From Gracilimonas sp040904925 (GTDB lineage Bacteria > Bacteroidota > Rhodothermia > Balneolales > Balneolaceae): 64,000 nt of DNA. The position numbers and the translations under genes were made by a program. The notes beneath the pieces were generated by a model. The model worked only from the letters and a program-made list of their open reading frames with translations. It ran no database searches and was not told the origin of the DNA. Of this stretch, positions 41,396 through 49,261 are shown piece after piece; within the stretch, counting starts at the first letter, position 1; each line of letters opens with the position of its first letter. The stretch covers positions 1 to 64,000 of the forward strand of contig JBBDSP010000014.1 of the NCBI GenBank assembly GCA_040904925.1, given 5' to 3'.

Positions 41396-44065
41396 TCAGG
41401 AAATAGATTCCTTGATCAATTCATTCACTTTTTCGAGAGCTTCGGATAGTTTTTCGGGCTGACGGCCGCCGGCTGTTGCAAGGTTTGGCTGTCCGCCACC
41501 GCCGCCTCCAACCAGTCTTCCCAACTGACCGACCAGCGCCCCGGCTTTCAATCCTTTTTCTTTAATGAGATCTTCGGTCAGAGCAACCATCAAATAGACT
41601 TTACCTTCTTCCTCATCTTTGGATCCGAGAATAATAGCCGTATTTGTCTTGGTTTTTTGAATGCCGTCATAACCGAGCTGCTTAAGCACATCCATATCCG
41701 CACCGGAGATCTCCCCTTTTACAAGTTTGATCCCGGAGTCCAAGGAAGAAGCACTCTGAATGAGTTCACCCAGTTTAGCGCCGGTGTTTTGCATCTGCAC
41801 TTTTTCGAGCTCCTTCTCGAGCGCTTTTTTCTCCTCGATCAGTTTCAATACATTTCCGGCCAGATCTTGTGTTTGACCAATGGCACCTTTCACCTGCTGT
41901 AATAATCGTTTTTCATCGCGGAGTACCTTATCGGCCTGAATTCCACATACAGCTTCAATTCTCCGGATTCCTGCAGCCACCGAAGTTTCATTGGTGAATC
42001 GGAAATAGCCGATCTCTCCTGTTGCTCCCACATGCGTTCCCCCGCAAAGTTCTACCGAATAATCTTCATCAAAGGTGATCACGCGGACACTTTCGCCATA
42101 TTTCTCACCAAAGAGCATCATGGCTCCGCGCTCTTTAGCTTCATCGATCGGTACATTCCGTTCTTCCTGAAGCGGGATATTTTCCTGAATCTTTTCATTC
42201 ACTAATTGCTCCACTTCATCGAGCTGCTCATCGGTCATGGCTTCAAAGTGAGAGAAGTCGAAGCGCAGGTGATTTTCATCAACCAGTGAACCTTTCTGCT
42301 GTACATGATCTCCCAAAATTCCACGCAATGCGGCGTGAGCTAAGTGTGTAGCTGAGTGATGTTTTTGAATTTCTATACGCCGATCGAGATCGATGCTGGC
42401 TGTCCATGTTCCTGAAAGTTCTTCAGGAAGTTTATCTACGTAATGAATAAACTGTCCGTTGTTCTTCTGCACATCCAGAACCTTGATGTATTCATCCCCG
42501 TTTGAGATCAACCCTGTATCCGCAACCTGACCACCACTTTCTGCATAAAAAGGGGTTTTAGAAAGTTGGAGAGCAAATCGGTCTCCATCTTTTCGATAAG
42601 CTAAAATTTGTACTTCGGCTTCAGCATCATCGTATCCTGCAAATTCAAAGTCATCTGATTCCTTGATAAAATTCCAGGATTTGGAATCACTCTGATCCAC
42701 CGAAAATTTACCGGCTGCACGGGCGCGATCTTTCTGCGCCTTCATGTGCTTGTTGAATTCTTTCGTATCAACTTCAACCCCACGCTCGCGAGCCATCAGC
42801 TCAGTCAGGTCGATCGGGAATCCATACGTATCATGTAGTTTGAAGGCATCCTCACCGGACAGTTTTTTCTTGCCCTCCACCATTTCATTGAACAACTCAA
42901 TTCCTTGTCCCAATGTTTTGAGGAAACTCTTCTCCTCAGAGCGGATCACATTTACGATATATTCTTTTTGTGCTTTGATCTCCGGGAATACATCTTTGAA
43001 CTGCTCAGCAAGTACATCTACTAGTTTGTAGAAAAACGGCTCTTTGAAATCCAGTACGTCCCAGCCGTAGCGAATGGCACGACGCAAAATCCGGCGGATC
43101 ACATAACCACGTCCATCATTTCCGGGAGAAGCTCCATCAGCTATTGAAAACGTCACGGCACGAATATGATCGGCGATCACCCGCATGGCGATGTCTTTTT
43201 CTTCATCATCACCGTAGGTTAATCCGGCCATATCGGCAATTTCATTTAACAGCGGGGAGAAGACATCAGTGTCGTAATTGGAAGTTTTTTCCTGCAAAAC
43301 GGCGCACACTCGCTCAAAGCCCATTCCGGTATCCACGTGTTGGGCGGGAAGTTTTTCAAGGCTGGCATCGGGCTTTCGGTTGAACTGAATGAATACCAGG
43401 TTCCAGATTTCCATCACCCGGGGATCGTCCATATTCACCAGGTCGCGGCCTGGCTTTTTCTTGCGTTCTTCATCTGAGCGCAGATCAATGTGTACTTCCG
43501 AGCAAGGACCGCACGGACCGGTTTCCCCCATTTCCCAAAAGTTATCTTTCTTGCCGCACTTCAGGATGTGATCGTGGTCGATGGAAGTCTCACTTTTCCA
43601 AAGTTCAATGGCTTCATCATCCACCGGCAAACCGTCGGCTTCATCCCCTTCAAATACGGTTGCGTAGAGTCGGTCGGGTTCGAGTCCCCATTTGTCCACC
43701 AGCAATTCCCAGGCCCAGCCTATGGCTTCCTTTTTAAAATAATCACCAAACGACCAGTTCCCCAGCATCTCAAAAAGCGTATGGTGATAGGTGTCGTGGC
43801 CCACTTCTTCCAGATCATTGTGCTTGCCACTTACACGGATACATTTCTGGGTATCGGCAGCGCGTTTCCATATTTTTCCATCATGCTTGAGGGCTTCTTC
43901 ATCCCCAAGAAAAATGGCTTTGAACTGATTCATCCCCGCGTTAGTAAAAAGCAGAGTTGGATCATTTTTAGGGACTACAGGAGCGCTGTCAACAATAGCG
44001 TGATCTTTTTCAGCAAAGAAATCAAAAAATTCCTGACGTATCTGGGCGGAAGTCTTATGAGACAT
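41396..44065 (-). CDS. alaS: Alanyl-tRNA synthetase
   Basis: An 889-residue class II synthetase charging tRNA-Ala. The catalytic domain holds PVVPKNDPTLLFTNAGMNQF (29-48) and the class II motifs to about residue 265. The editing domain has HHSATHLAH near 570 and CGGTHVGATGEIG near 670, the zinc ligands that clear Ser/Gly-tRNA. The C-terminal part has a coiled coil (about 725-760) and the glycine-rich GGGGGGQPNLATAGG near 860. Length is as usual for the family. A single gene; hairpin repeats begin just beyond its stop. Confidence 0.97.
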   Translation of the reverse strand: MSHKTSAQIRQEFFDFFAEKDHAIVDSAPVVPKNDPTLLFTNAGMNQFKAIFLGDEEALKHDGKIWKRAADTQKCIRVSGKHNDLEEVGHDTYHHTLFEMLGNWSFGDYFKKEAIGWAWELLVDKWGLEPDRLYATVFEGDEADGLPVDDEAIELWKSETSIDHDHILKCGKKDNFWEMGETGPCGPCSEVHIDLRSDEERKKKPGRDLVNMDDPRVMEIWNLVFIQFNRKPDASLEKLPAQHVDTGMGFERVCAVLQEKTSNYDTDVFSPLLNEIADMAGLTYGDDEEKDIAMRVIADHIRAVTFSIADGASPGNDGRGYVIRRILRRAIRYGWDVLDFKEPFFYKLVDVLAEQFKDVFPEIKAQKEYIVNVIRSEEKSFLKTLGQGIELFNEMVEGKKKLSGEDAFKLHDTYGFPIDLTELMARERGVEVDTKEFNKHMKAQKDRARAAGKFSVDQSDSKSWNFIKESDDFEFAGYDDAEAEVQILAYRKDGDRFALQLSKTPFYAESGGQVADTGLISNGDEYIKVLDVQKNNGQFIHYVDKLPEELSGTWTASIDLDRRIEIQKHHSATHLAHAALRGILGDHVQQKGSLVDENHLRFDFSHFEAMTDEQLDEVEQLVNEKIQENIPLQEERNVPIDEAKERGAMMLFGEKYGESVRVITFDEDYSVELCGGTHVGATGEIGYFRFTNETSVAAGIRRIEAVCGIQADKVLRDEKRLLQQVKGAIGQTQDLAGNVLKLIEEKKALEKELEKVQMQNTGAKLGELIQSASSLDSGIKLVKGEISGADMDVLKQLGYDGIQKTKTNTAIILGSKDEEEGKVYLMVALTEDLIKEKGLKAGALVGQLGRLVGGGGGGQPNLATAGGRQPEKLSEALEKVNELIKESIS

Positions 44066-44145
44066 TAATTCTGATGTGTGAGTGTTGGTTTTTACAGAGC
44101 CTTGAAGATAGGAAAAATATGGTTTGAACTCATGTTTGGATTGGA

Positions 44146-44177
44146 ATTCGTTAATCGTTATTTGTTAATCGAAAATC
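44146..44177. repeat. Half-site of intergenic repeat family C
   Basis: TTCGTTAATCGTTATTTG followed by TTAATCGAAAATCC. It shares the exact word GTTAATCGAAAATC with the left arm at 63764-63777 and CGTTAATCGTTA with 19974-19985. No matching arm is nearby, so it is a solitary half. Confidence 0.6.
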
Positions 44178-44307
44178 CAGTTATAAAGAATAGCGATTTT
44201 GATTTTTTATATATGGACTCGCTATAAGACTTAAAAGATCTGTGTTTTGACATATCATTTTAAATCAACGTTTAAGAAAAAATTGAAATTAATTGAATCA
44301 TTTTTAT

Positions 44308-44517
44308 TTATGTAATTCGAGACTGACTTGAGCCGATGGCGTCTGCAAGCTGCTGCTGAGTCCAGCCTTTTTTGCTGCACCGGGATTTTACCAGGTCGCT
44401 GATATCGAGGCGAATATTAATGTAGGTTTCTTCTTCAGGACTGAGTTCCAGAAATTCTCCTGCAGAACCAATCTTGAATCCTTTTTCTTCCAGTTTTTTG
44501 CGCTTTTGTTCTTCCAT
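44308..44517 (-). pseudogene. Truncated HigA-like (XRE) antitoxin
   Basis: 69 residues. The helix-turn-helix starts normally (DLVKSRCSKKGWTQQQLADAIG) but the frame ends at SSQSRIT, in the middle of the recognition helix region, where family members continue for about 20 more residues. The DNA-binding domain is therefore incomplete. It follows the toxin gene by 12 bases, the reversed toxin-first order of HigBA systems. Confidence 0.75.
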
Positions 44518-44529
44518 AATATTGTCCTT

Positions 44530-44796
44530 CTATTGTTTGTAACGAGCCTGCCCTTTCTTTGAAACGTCAATTACTTCCAGTGGAGTTTTCTGAGCCTTCT
44601 TCGCGAATACTTCCAGAATAACAATGCAATCCTCATCAATGAAATAAATGATGCGCCATGTTTTATTGTGGTCATTGATTCGAAGCTCATGGCAATTATT
44701 ACCAATTGTTGGCATTGGTCTGGAATCGGGCATTTCCAATCGCTCCCCTTTTTGGAGTTTCCTCAACAAGGAACCGGCCTTTAGCCGTGCTTCCAT
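44530..44796 (-). pseudogene. Truncated HigB/RelE-like toxin
   Basis: 88 residues from the first ATG. The sequence SLLRKLQKGERLEMPDSRPM followed by CHELRINDHNKTWRIIYFID and ILEVFAKKAQKTP is the conserved core of phage-Gp49/HigB-type toxins, mRNA interferases in active members. The first 20-25 residues of the family are missing. The codons above the ATG still read TPKTPPFS, which matches the family's N-terminal region, and then meet an in-frame TGA. Both genes of the pair are thus broken at their outer ends. Confidence 0.75.
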
Positions 44797-44839
44797 AGAA
44801 AACGGAGGCGTTTTCGGTGTTCAAAAATTCTCTTCAACT

Positions 44840-45475
44840 ATGGAAAAAGACAAAAAAGAATCCTCTGCTATATCCCGTAAATCATTTATCAAAAAAAAGT
44901 GCCCTTGCCTCATTTTTTTTGTTTGTGCCCCGACACGTTCTTGGCGGAGTAGGTTATACAGCACCCAGCGACCAGTTGAATATTGCTGCAATCGGATCAG
45001 GCGGAAAGGGATTCAGCGATTTTAGAGAAATGCTGGATGCCGAACCTAACATCGATGCCGTAACCATTTCAACCCCGGATCATACGCATGCTCCTGCTGC
45101 CAAATGTGTCATGGATCGGGGAGTTCACGTTTATGTTCAAAACCAATGACGCACAACATCAGGGAAGCAAGGCTTTTAACGGAAATGGCTCGGGAACAAA
45201 GAATTGTAACCCAAATGGGAAATCAGGGAGCTTCAAATCCACTGCTTAGCATGGTACAGGATTGGATCGATTCCGGGGTTTTAGGACGCATCTCCGAAGT
45301 AAAGGTCTGGACAAATCGCCCCGTTTAGCCGCAGGGATTTGCCATGCTCGAACCTGATTCAGGCCAAAAACTGGATGCCCTGGACTGGGACTCTGGCTGG
45401 GTACTGCCGAATACCGCCCTTACACCCCCAATTTACATCCATTCAACTGGAGGGGATGGTATAAAACTTTACCGA
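44840..45475 (+). pseudogene. Gfo/Idh/MocA-family oxidoreductase pseudogene
   Basis: Remains of an exported NAD(P)-dependent oxidoreductase. It starts at ATG 44840 (MEKDKKESSAISRKSFIKK), shifts frame in an A8 run, and continues SALASFFLFVPRHVLGGVGY and IAAIGSGGKG. An internal deletion then joins to FREMLDAEPNIDAVTISTPD. A second frameshift at HVYVQ is followed by THNIREARLLTEMA and QMGNQGASNPLL. At WTNRPV a TGG to TAG change replaces the conserved Trp, and a third frameshift precedes LWLGTAEYRPYTPNLHPFNW. The C-terminal half is gone (a full protein is about 450 residues). At least five lesions mean no function. Confidence 0.88.
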
Positions 45476-45543
45476 ACACAGGTCAATTTTCGCTGCTAAA
45501 AAATATATGACCTACATATTCTTTCTTTAGCGTATTTGTAAGT

Positions 45544-45614
45544 TGAACACTATTTATAATTCAAATATCACAGACCGGGACATAAAGTCCTGTGGCAAGA
45601 ATGCCTGAATTAGA
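45544..45614 (+). ncRNA. Conserved leader, copy 1 (candidate structured RNA)
   Basis: 71 bases identical at 69 positions to 46615-46685, each upstream of a diverged lipoprotein gene. Possible helices are CACA/TGTG enclosing GGAC-ATAAA-GTCC, then GGCA-AGAA-TGCC; one of the two changes falls in that last loop. Its similarity far exceeds that of the adjoining coding regions. It could be a cis-acting RNA or a recently converted promoter-leader block. Confidence 0.5.
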
Positions 45615-45645
45615 TATAGTAAAATTTTCATTCAACACTATTACT

Positions 45646-46203
45646 ATGTATAAATTAGGTTTAGCTGCAATCGTTGTTTCTTTTACTCTTTTCATTTCCT
45701 GTTCAAGTAATTCAACCAATTCAGATGAGACAGAGGAAGTTACGAGTAATGGTTCATTTACTGTAAGCGGGGATATGGAGGAAAACTTTGAAGGTGCTTC
45801 CTATTTTACCGTGTTAAAGAATAATAGCGACATCCTTCAAATTCAAATACACCTGGTAGATACTCATCCTTTAGACAGGGATGATACATATGATCCTCAA
45901 TACTCACTTGTTTTGACTGCAGACCTCGAAGGCGAGCCCATCTCCATGTCAACAGGTAGTTACGAAATTGGGACGCTATCAGATGATGATATTTTGTTTT
46001 CTGGCGTTTTTACAATTCACACTAGCTCAAGCTACCAGCATCAAAATGGTTCGGTCACCATAACTTCTTACTCTGATGATCAAATTGAAGCATCCTTTGA
46101 ACTTACTTCTATAGATTTTGCACAAGGTGCCTCATCAGAAGAAGATAAGGTCATTTCGATCTCAGGTGATTTCTCTGCAGAATGTTATGGTTTCAATTGT
46201 TAG
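45646..46203 (+). CDS. Small lipoprotein, paralogue 1
   Basis: The ATG at 45646 starts an SPII signal ending LFISC (Cys19); the longer GTG-started frame includes the leader and is less likely. 185 residues, mostly short beta strands and acidic residues: GSFTVSGDMEENFEGASYFT, THPLDRDDTYDPQYS, and a closing ISISGDFSAECYGFNC with two Cys. Its paralogue at 46722-47288 shares these blocks. No known domain recognised; probably a surface or periplasmic beta-sandwich protein. Expression may depend on the conserved leader. Confidence 0.82.
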   Translation: MYKLGLAAIVVSFTLFISCSSNSTNSDETEEVTSNGSFTVSGDMEENFEGASYFTVLKNNSDILQIQIHLVDTHPLDRDDTYDPQYSLVLTADLEGEPISMSTGSYEIGTLSDDDILFSGVFTIHTSSSYQHQNGSVTITSYSDDQIEASFELTSIDFAQGASSEEDKVISISGDFSAECYGFNC

Positions 46204-46614
46204 AAACATGGTGATTTAGCCTCATTCCCGGCAATTCGATTGGGAATGCCAACCCGGACCACATAAATCAAATTTCTGCAACCACACGCAATTTTTGAAT
46301 AACTATTATATTCCATCAACCTATCGCACAAAAATTGCTATATGCTGGTCGATCAACACCGGAATGCGCCCGGCATACATTTCTTTAATTCTACATTATA
46401 ATGGCTACATAATGGCTACCCGAGGCTACAGATACATGACTCCTGCGAAGTCGGGAGTTTTTTAGTTTCTGTCGGCTCAAAAGTACAAGAAAGTCGAATA
46501 CCACTAAAAAGTTTATCTCTCATCTCATTGTCTTGCTTATACCAGATGACTACCCCTAAACCAGGTGCTTAAAATAAATGACCTATACCATCTTTTTTAA
46601 GAGTATCTGAAGGG
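46204..46614. other. Intergenic region between the lipoprotein paralogues
   Basis: It holds a terminator-like hairpin at 46439-46465 and a short ATAATGGCTAC direct repeat at 46399-46420. About 50 bases before the second leader (from 46578) resemble the sequence before the first leader (from 45509), so the duplication included the promoter. Nothing else recognised. Confidence 0.55.
46439..46465 (+). terminator. Rho-independent terminator-like hairpin
   Basis: ACTCC/GGAGT stem (46440-46444 with 46455-46459) followed by six T, about 240 bases after lipoprotein 1. It isolates the second lipoprotein unit. Confidence 0.65.
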
Positions 46615-46685
46615 TGAACACTATTTATAGTTCAAATATCACAGACCGGGACATAAAGTCCTGTGGCAAAAATGCCTGAATTAGA
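46615..46685 (+). ncRNA. Conserved leader, copy 2 (candidate structured RNA)
   Basis: The second copy of the 71-base leader, ending 36 bases before the lipoprotein 2 start. Here a short frame in the leader (MPELDVIKLSLTK) ends in TAA before the gene, whereas in copy 1 the corresponding frame runs into the gene. This argues that the conserved unit is RNA or DNA, not a protein extension. Confidence 0.5.
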
Positions 46686-46721
46686 CGTAATAAAACTTTC
46701 TTTAACTAAATAAATAGAACT

Positions 46722-47288
46722 ATGTATAAATTAGTCCTTTTATCGATCATTATTTCCCTAACCTTCTTATCCTGCTCAAATAATTCAACCAATTCAGATG
46801 ACCTGGAAGTTGGTGAAGCTTTAGGTTCATTTACTGTAACCGGAGATGTGGAAGCAGAACGTGATGGTGCAGCATATTTCACAGTTACCCGTAATGATGG
46901 GAACCTTCTTGGCATCCGCTTCCAAATATCAGAATCTCATCCATTAAACAGGGATGACTCTTATGATCCGGAGTATTCTTTTACATTGTTAGCAGGAAAT
47001 ACCGGTGAACCTATCACCTTATCTGAGGGAACTTATAAGATAGGACAGCCGTCAGATGATAATTTAGCATTTGGTGGATTATATACTCACAGAATTAGTG
47101 CGGATGTGGTAAATGGCTACCAAAATACTGATCAAGGCGGTAGTATCACTGTTACTTCTTCTTCAGACGAAATAATCCAGGCATCTTTCGAATTTACAGC
47201 TATTGATCATGGAGATGGAGCCGAAGATGATAAAGTTGTTACGATATCAGGTGAATTCCGTGCGGAATGTTTTGGTGTCAATTGTTAG
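46722..47288 (+). CDS. Small lipoprotein, paralogue 2
   Basis: A 188-residue lipoprotein with an SPII signal ending TFLSC (Cys18). It matches paralogue 1 block by block: GSFTVTGDVEAERDGAAYFT, SHPLNRDDSYDPEYSF, GTYKIGQPSDDN and ISGEFRAECFGVNC, with about half of the residues conserved. Both end in the same two-Cys motif, which may form a disulfide. Function unknown; the pair arose by tandem duplication. Confidence 0.85.
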   Translation: MYKLVLLSIIISLTFLSCSNNSTNSDDLEVGEALGSFTVTGDVEAERDGAAYFTVTRNDGNLLGIRFQISESHPLNRDDSYDPEYSFTLLAGNTGEPITLSEGTYKIGQPSDDNLAFGGLYTHRISADVVNGYQNTDQGGSITVTSSSDEIIQASFEFTAIDHGDGAEDDKVVTISGEFRAECFGVNC

Positions 47289-47408
47289 TATTCAGTGAAT
47301 TAATCTTATTCCCAAAAATCCGGTTGGAGATACCTGCTTATAAAATCGGTGGCTTTCCGCTTAATCCATTTTAAGCTCTTTCTTTTCGAAAATTATTTTC
47401 ACCCTCCT

Positions 47409-47439
47409 ATTGTGTAACTTATAATTCTAATGTACTTTG
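47409..47439 (+). promoter_or_regulatory. Possible promoter of the membrane-protein operon
   Basis: ATTG at 47409-47412 and TACTTTG at 47433-47439 are spaced by 20 bases, close to the Bacteroidota pattern TTG-N20-TAnnTTTG (one base short in the -7 box). The gene starts 19 bases further on. TACTTTG also occurs before the genes at 48643 and 57482. Confidence 0.4.
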
Positions 47440-47457
47440 TAATAAAAAGAACTTTGC

Positions 47458-48063
47458 ATGAAAGAAGAACAAGATTACATTCAGGATATCGCAGAGATAC
47501 GTTCCATGATGGAGCGATCTTCAAAATTTTTATCACTTTCAGGATGGGCAGGCATATTAGCCGGAATTTATGCTCTGGCCGGTTCATGGATCGCTTACAG
47601 CATTCTTGAATTCCACCCGGATAAGATCTTTTATATCTACCCGGATCTCACCAATATTATATTGACAGCAACCGGAGTTCTCTTCCTTTCCCTGATAAGC
47701 GCCCTTCTGGATTCCCGAATAAAAGCACGTAAGAGCGACAAAAAAGCCTGGAATGCAACCTCACGCAGACTGTTAACCAGTATGGCTGTACCATTATTAA
47801 CCGGGGGAATTTTGATCATGCTCCTCATTTCATATGGCCTTCTTGGATTGATCGCCCCTCTTACCCTTTTGTTTTACGGATTCGCATTATACAATGCCGC
47901 ATCTTATTCTATTGAAGAAGTACGGATCATGGGTTTTGTGCAGATGATCCTTGGTTTGTTGAATGTAGCCTTTATCAGCTATGGGCTTCTTTTCTGGGCC
48001 ATTGGTTTCGGAGTCGTCCATATCGTTTATGGTATTTATATGTACTTCAGGTTCGAGCGGTGA
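47458..48063 (+). CDS. Multi-pass inner-membrane protein, unknown function
   Basis: A 201-residue protein with a charged N-terminal segment (MKEEQDYIQDIAEIRSMMER) and about six hydrophobic helices: near 27-48, 62-83, 107-126, 128-148, 158-176 and 178-197. No known catalytic motif. The stop is followed directly by the winged-helix regulator gene, so the regulator and the membrane protein are co-translated. Such pairs suggest that the regulator controls the operon, though the signal is unknown. Confidence 0.8.
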   Translation: MKEEQDYIQDIAEIRSMMERSSKFLSLSGWAGILAGIYALAGSWIAYSILEFHPDKIFYIYPDLTNIILTATGVLFLSLISALLDSRIKARKSDKKAWNATSRRLLTSMAVPLLTGGILIMLLISYGLLGLIAPLTLLFYGFALYNAASYSIEEVRIMGFVQMILGLLNVAFISYGLLFWAIGFGVVHIVYGIYMYFRFER

Positions 48064-48069
48064 TTGACA

Positions 48070-48369
48070 GTGAACGTATCATTCGACGATCTACATAAAG
48101 CATTTGAAAATCGGGTAAGGCTGGGAATCATGTCTGCCCTTGCTGTCAATGATTCCCTGGATTTCACCTCTCTGAAGGAGTTCCTGGAAGTGACCGACGG
48201 AAACCTCGCTACTCACATCAAAAAGCTGGAACAGGAAGGATTTGTGGAAGTAGAAAAATCTTTCATCAACAATAAACCCAACACCAGCTATTCCATGACG
48301 CCGGAAGGCAAAAGAGCATTTGAAGAACATCTCAAAGTCCTTGAAACCATTATTAAATCACAAAAATAA
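48070..48369 (+). CDS. Winged-helix transcriptional regulator
   Basis: About 99 residues from a GTG at 48070 (MNVSFDDLHKAFENRVR); a TTG at 48064 is the alternative start. The order RLGIMSALAVNDSLDFTSLK, DGNLATHIKKLEQEGFVEV, then the wing NNKPNTSYSMTPEGKRAF is the single-domain winged-helix DNA-binding fold (MarR/ArsR-like, HTH_27 type). No ligand or metal site is evident. It lies between membrane-protein genes with no gaps over eight bases and is probably autoregulatory. Confidence 0.85.
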   Translation: MNVSFDDLHKAFENRVRLGIMSALAVNDSLDFTSLKEFLEVTDGNLATHIKKLEQEGFVEVEKSFINNKPNTSYSMTPEGKRAFEEHLKVLETIIKSQK

Positions 48370-48371
48370 CC

Positions 48372-48566
48372 ATGGAAAAAAATCAATCAAAAAAACTAAG
48401 AATGCACAAGCTGCTTTCACTCTTGACCATCTTCATCGGCCTCCTTTTGGTGACCTTCATGATCGTAGTTGAAAGTGAACCGGGCGCAGTTCCACTCGTT
48501 TTGTTGTTAGTTGGAACCGGATGGTATTTCACTACCCGATCAAGAATTCGTTCACAGCAGGCATAG
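48372..48566 (+). CDS. Small two-helix membrane protein
   Basis: 64 residues, starting three bases after the regulator stop. A basic N-terminus (KNQSKKLRMHK) is followed by two hydrophobic helices (about 12-31 and 37-52) and a basic end (TTRSRIRSQQA). The genomic spacing supports it as a real gene. Function unknown. Confidence 0.7.
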   Translation: MEKNQSKKLRMHKLLSLLTIFIGLLLVTFMIVVESEPGAVPLVLLLVGTGWYFTTRSRIRSQQA

Positions 48567-48642
48567 CCATAGACAAAAAAATTTAACTATCTACTTTGTA
48601 ATTCAAAGTTCTTTCAATTAACAAATAACCGAGGTAATACTC

Positions 48643-49227
48643 ATGAATACCAATCAAAAATTCTCAAGATCTGTGGCCATCCTTACACTCATCACAGGCA
48701 GCATATTACTCATTCCTCTTATTGCCATGCAGTTTACCTCTGATGTAGACTGGAGCCTGTCCGACTTCATTCTTATGGGTGGACTTATTTTCTGTACCGG
48801 ATTTACTTACCTGTTCATAACAAGAAAAGCTGAAGAGATCGCATATCGTGTTGCTATCGCTTTTGCACTGCTTACAGGATTCTTACTTATTTGGGTGAAT
48901 CTAGCCGTCGGGATCATCGGCTCTGAAGATAACCTCATTAACTTGTGGTATTTCGGGCTGATAGCCATCGGACTGATTGGAGGCTTTATTACCCGCTTTG
49001 AAGCTAAAGGAATGACCTACACTATGTTTGCAATGGCACTTGCCCAGGGTTTGATCGCAGTGTTTGCTTTGATGAGAGGTATGCAGAATGACCCTGTAAG
49101 TCCTATAGTTGAGATCGTGGGTGTGAATGGATTCTTTATCACGCTTTTTGTTCTATCCGCATTGTTGTTCAGATATGCAGCACAGGAGATCAATGAAGCT
49201 GAAGGATCACAAAAGGCAGCAGGTTAA
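48643..49227 (+). CDS. Multi-pass membrane protein, unknown function
   Basis: 194 residues with about six membrane helices (near 11-31, 40-58, 66-88, 99-118, 125-144, 155-175). GAGG precedes the ATG by seven bases. A TACTTTG word at 48592-48598 may be a -7 box, giving a start internal to the cluster. No domain recognised. The tail EINEAEGSQKAAG is cytosolic. Confidence 0.78.
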   Translation: MNTNQKFSRSVAILTLITGSILLIPLIAMQFTSDVDWSLSDFILMGGLIFCTGFTYLFITRKAEEIAYRVAIAFALLTGFLLIWVNLAVGIIGSEDNLINLWYFGLIAIGLIGGFITRFEAKGMTYTMFAMALAQGLIAVFALMRGMQNDPVSPIVEIVGVNGFFITLFVLSALLFRYAAQEINEAEGSQKAAG

Positions 49228-49261
49228 AATTTGATATCAAAAAAATAAACAGGTTCCGGCA

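Noticed and set aside
44648..45149. Separate short genes in the oxidoreductase region
   Set aside because: They are frame-shifted pieces of one Gfo/Idh/MocA gene whose motifs appear in order across different frames.
45544..45614. Confident call of a c-di-GMP-I riboswitch
   Set aside because: Only one of the two signature blocks is loosely similar; without a covariance search this is left as an unnamed candidate RNA.
45592..45645. GTG-started N-terminal extension of lipoprotein 1
   Set aside because: It would put residues in front of a clean SPII signal, and the corresponding frame is closed by TAA in the paralogue.
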